Shown one piece after another: positions 62,827-64,000 of a stretch of 64,000 bases of DNA. The DNA comes from Halalkalibacter oceani. GTDB taxonomy: Bacteria; Bacillota; Bacilli; Bacillales; Bacillaceae_D. Each line of letters begins with the position of its first letter. Position 1 is the first letter of the stretch. The stretch spans positions 1 through 64,000 of the forward strand of contig NZ_JAMBOL010000013.1 of assembly GCF_023715605.1 (NCBI RefSeq), read 5' to 3'. A program made the translations under genes and the position numbers. A model generated the notes under the pieces. The model made no database searches. It had not been told where the DNA came from and saw only the letters and a list, made by a program, of their open reading frames with translations.

Positions 62827-64000
62827 TCACCTGATCATTAACGAGACATTTCCCGCAGCAATCATAATCGTCACCGCCAGAAAGAACATCAGACAAACGA
62901 CGGCCATTGCGCCAAAGACAAACATCATTGATTTGCCGATGATGCTTAAACAATCGATAATCGGCCCCCCGCCAAGCGGCTGCAGCACGGCTGAGGAAAT
63001 CGAAAAAATCAGCGCCAGTGAGAGGACCTTCATCGCCGGGAACGCGCAAAGCAATAAAAGAATCGCAAGCCCGGCGACGCCGATTGTATTTTTTAACAGC
63101 AGCGAGGCGCTCAGTACCGTATCGGCGGCATCGGTAAACATCCGGCCAACGACAGGCACCAGATTTCCGGCGAGAAACTTAGCCGTACGTACCGTGATGC
63201 CATCCGTGACCGCCGTCGATGCTCCCTGGACCGAGATAACCCCTAGGAAAATCGTCAGAAAAACACCGAGAATGCCGACCGCCAAATTGCGGAGAAAAGT
63301 CGCCAGCTTCGTCACCTTGTAATGATCGGTCAACGTGCTGACAATACTCAGAATCGTTGACAGAAACAATAGCGGCAGCACAAGATGCTGAATAAGGAGG
63401 CCGCTCGTATTGACGAAAAAAATAATCAGCGGATGAAACAAAGCGGCCGATGTAATCGAGCCGATCGAAGCCATGATCGCCAGCAGCAAAGGGAGGAGCG
63501 CGATCATAAAATGAATCATGCTGCTGATCGCGTCAGAGGCATAGCTGATCGCGACATGAAAGCTGTTTAACGCAATAATCATCAGCACGAGATACGTAAC
63601 CGCATAGGCGACCTTACTGATCGTATGCTGTTCAAAAGCGTTTTGCAGCGATTGGAGAATCATGCAGAACACCGTCAGCAAAATAAGCGAACCGAGCAGC
63701 TTGCCGCTGACTAACAGCTCATGCAGCAAAAACTTTACTGCGCCAACGCCCCATTCTTTGGGCGAGAATTGCTTTTCACCGCGGACGAATTCCAGAAATG
63801 AACCCTTTTGGCTCTCCGGCAAAAAACCACCATATTCGTTCGAAATTTGCTCCCAATAGCTTCTTACTTCGTCAAGCTGAAGCTGCTCAAGCTGCTGCTC
63901 GACAAAGCCATTCTCGTCCATTCTCTCTTCCTCGGCTGCCGCCGGCTGACATACGATAAAGAGCAGGAGCGTAAAGCTCAGTATAAAGATGATTTTCTTC
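62827..64000 (-). CDS. spoIIIAE: Stage III sporulation protein SpoIIIAE, 5' end beyond the window
   Basis: At least 390 residues, with about eight membrane helices (LLVSGKLLGSLILLTVFCMILQSLQNAF; VISVQGASTAVTDGITVRTAKFL; LKNTIGVAGLAILLLLCAFPAMKVLSL). An ATG at 63921 is not the true start: the frame stays open to the edge at 64000 and encodes a signal peptide (KKIIFILSFTLLLFIVCQPAAAEEE) like that of B. subtilis SpoIIIAE (399 aa). The start codon should be at, or within a few bases beyond, the edge. Membrane core of the SpoIIIA complex. Confidence 0.95.
   Translation of the reverse strand, partial: KKIIFILSFTLLLFIVCQPAAAEEERMDENGFVEQQLEQLQLDEVRSYWEQISNEYGGFLPESQKGSFLEFVRGEKQFSPKEWGVGAVKFLLHELLVSGKLLGSLILLTVFCMILQSLQNAFEQHTISKVAYAVTYLVLMIIALNSFHVAISYASDAISSMIHFMIALLPLLLAIMASIGSITSAALFHPLIIFFVNTSGLLIQHLVLPLLFLSTILSIVSTLTDHYKVTKLATFLRNLAVGILGVFLTIFLGVISVQGASTAVTDGITVRTAKFLAGNLVPVVGRMFTDAADTVLSASLLLKNTIGVAGLAILLLLCAFPAMKVLSLALIFSISSAVLQPLGGGPIIDCLSIIGKSMMFVFGAMAVVCLMFFLAVTIMIAAGNVSLMIR

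Noticed and set aside
1-64000. CRISPR arrays, prophage or toxin-antitoxin systems
   Set aside because: No regularly spaced repeats, Cas, integrase, phage structural or paired toxin-antitoxin genes were seen.

Overview
The window comes from a low-to-mid GC, endospore-forming member of the Bacillaceae. The right half follows the conserved Bacillus chromosome order (spoIIIAE-AF-AG-AH, accB-accC-yqhY, nusB-folD-xseA-xseB-ispA, dxs-tlyA-argR-recN, spoIVB-spo0A, then the bkd branched-chain keto-acid cluster). An OLE RNA with its partner gene oapA lies between ispA and dxs. OLE is known mainly from alkaliphilic, halophilic and anaerobic Firmicutes, so together with two complete TRAP transporters it points to an alkaliphilic or otherwise extremophilic Bacillus relative.

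Layout. 1-8.4 kb is an accessory region: DUF3231, DUF1259, a lipoprotein, small membrane proteins, an ArsR/SDR pair sharing an operator-like site, tRNA-Val and tRNA-Arg, a PH-domain protein and a small alarmone synthetase. 8.5-12.2 kb holds brxB, the cotJABC spore-coat operon and an orphan zinc-binding lipoprotein with a Zur-like box. 12.2-27.5 kb is one long minus-strand catabolic cluster. It contains a LacI-type regulator, a TRAP transporter, two MaoC hydratases, a fumarate-reductase-like flavoprotein, a crotonase, a class III CoA-transferase, an acyl-CoA dehydrogenase, an iron alcohol dehydrogenase, ETF beta/alpha and a membrane ETF-linked Fe-S oxidoreductase. Copies of one 14-16 bp palindrome sit at the regulator promoter and in front of three internal segments. 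28.9-37 kb is the sigma-54-dependent bkd operon with bkdR, lacking ptb and buk. 37.2-40.2 kb carries a DUF2627 gene and a SteA-glycosyltransferase-PNPT cluster. 40.4-44.1 kb pairs a cyclase-family hydrolase with a second, divergent TRAP transporter. 44.8-64 kb is the spo0A to spoIIIAE core, with OLE RNA at about 53.1-53.7 kb.

Repeats. A short non-coding, MITE-like element of about 175 bp, with 12/15 imperfect terminal inverted repeats, occurs at 10.7, 28.1 and 44.3 kb. The 10.7 and 44.3 kb copies have perfect 8-bp flanking duplications and the 28.1 kb copy matches 7 of 8. A 43-bp internally deleted version is at 4.35 kb. The 28 and 44 kb copies lie inside a larger 334-bp repeat present in inverted orientation around a 16-kb segment. 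A related hairpin at 40.35 kb looks like the uninterrupted target.

How the genes work together. The 12-27 kb cluster reads as uptake of an organic acid by TRAP, CoA activation by CoA transfer, oxidation and hydration of the acyl-CoA, and electron delivery through ETF and the membrane Fe-S protein to quinone. The substrate is unknown and no thiolase or lyase is present. The bkd genes degrade branched-chain amino acids. The dxs/ispA/xse/folD/nusB and acc genes are housekeeping. The spoIIIA, spoIVB, spo0A and cotJ genes serve sporulation.
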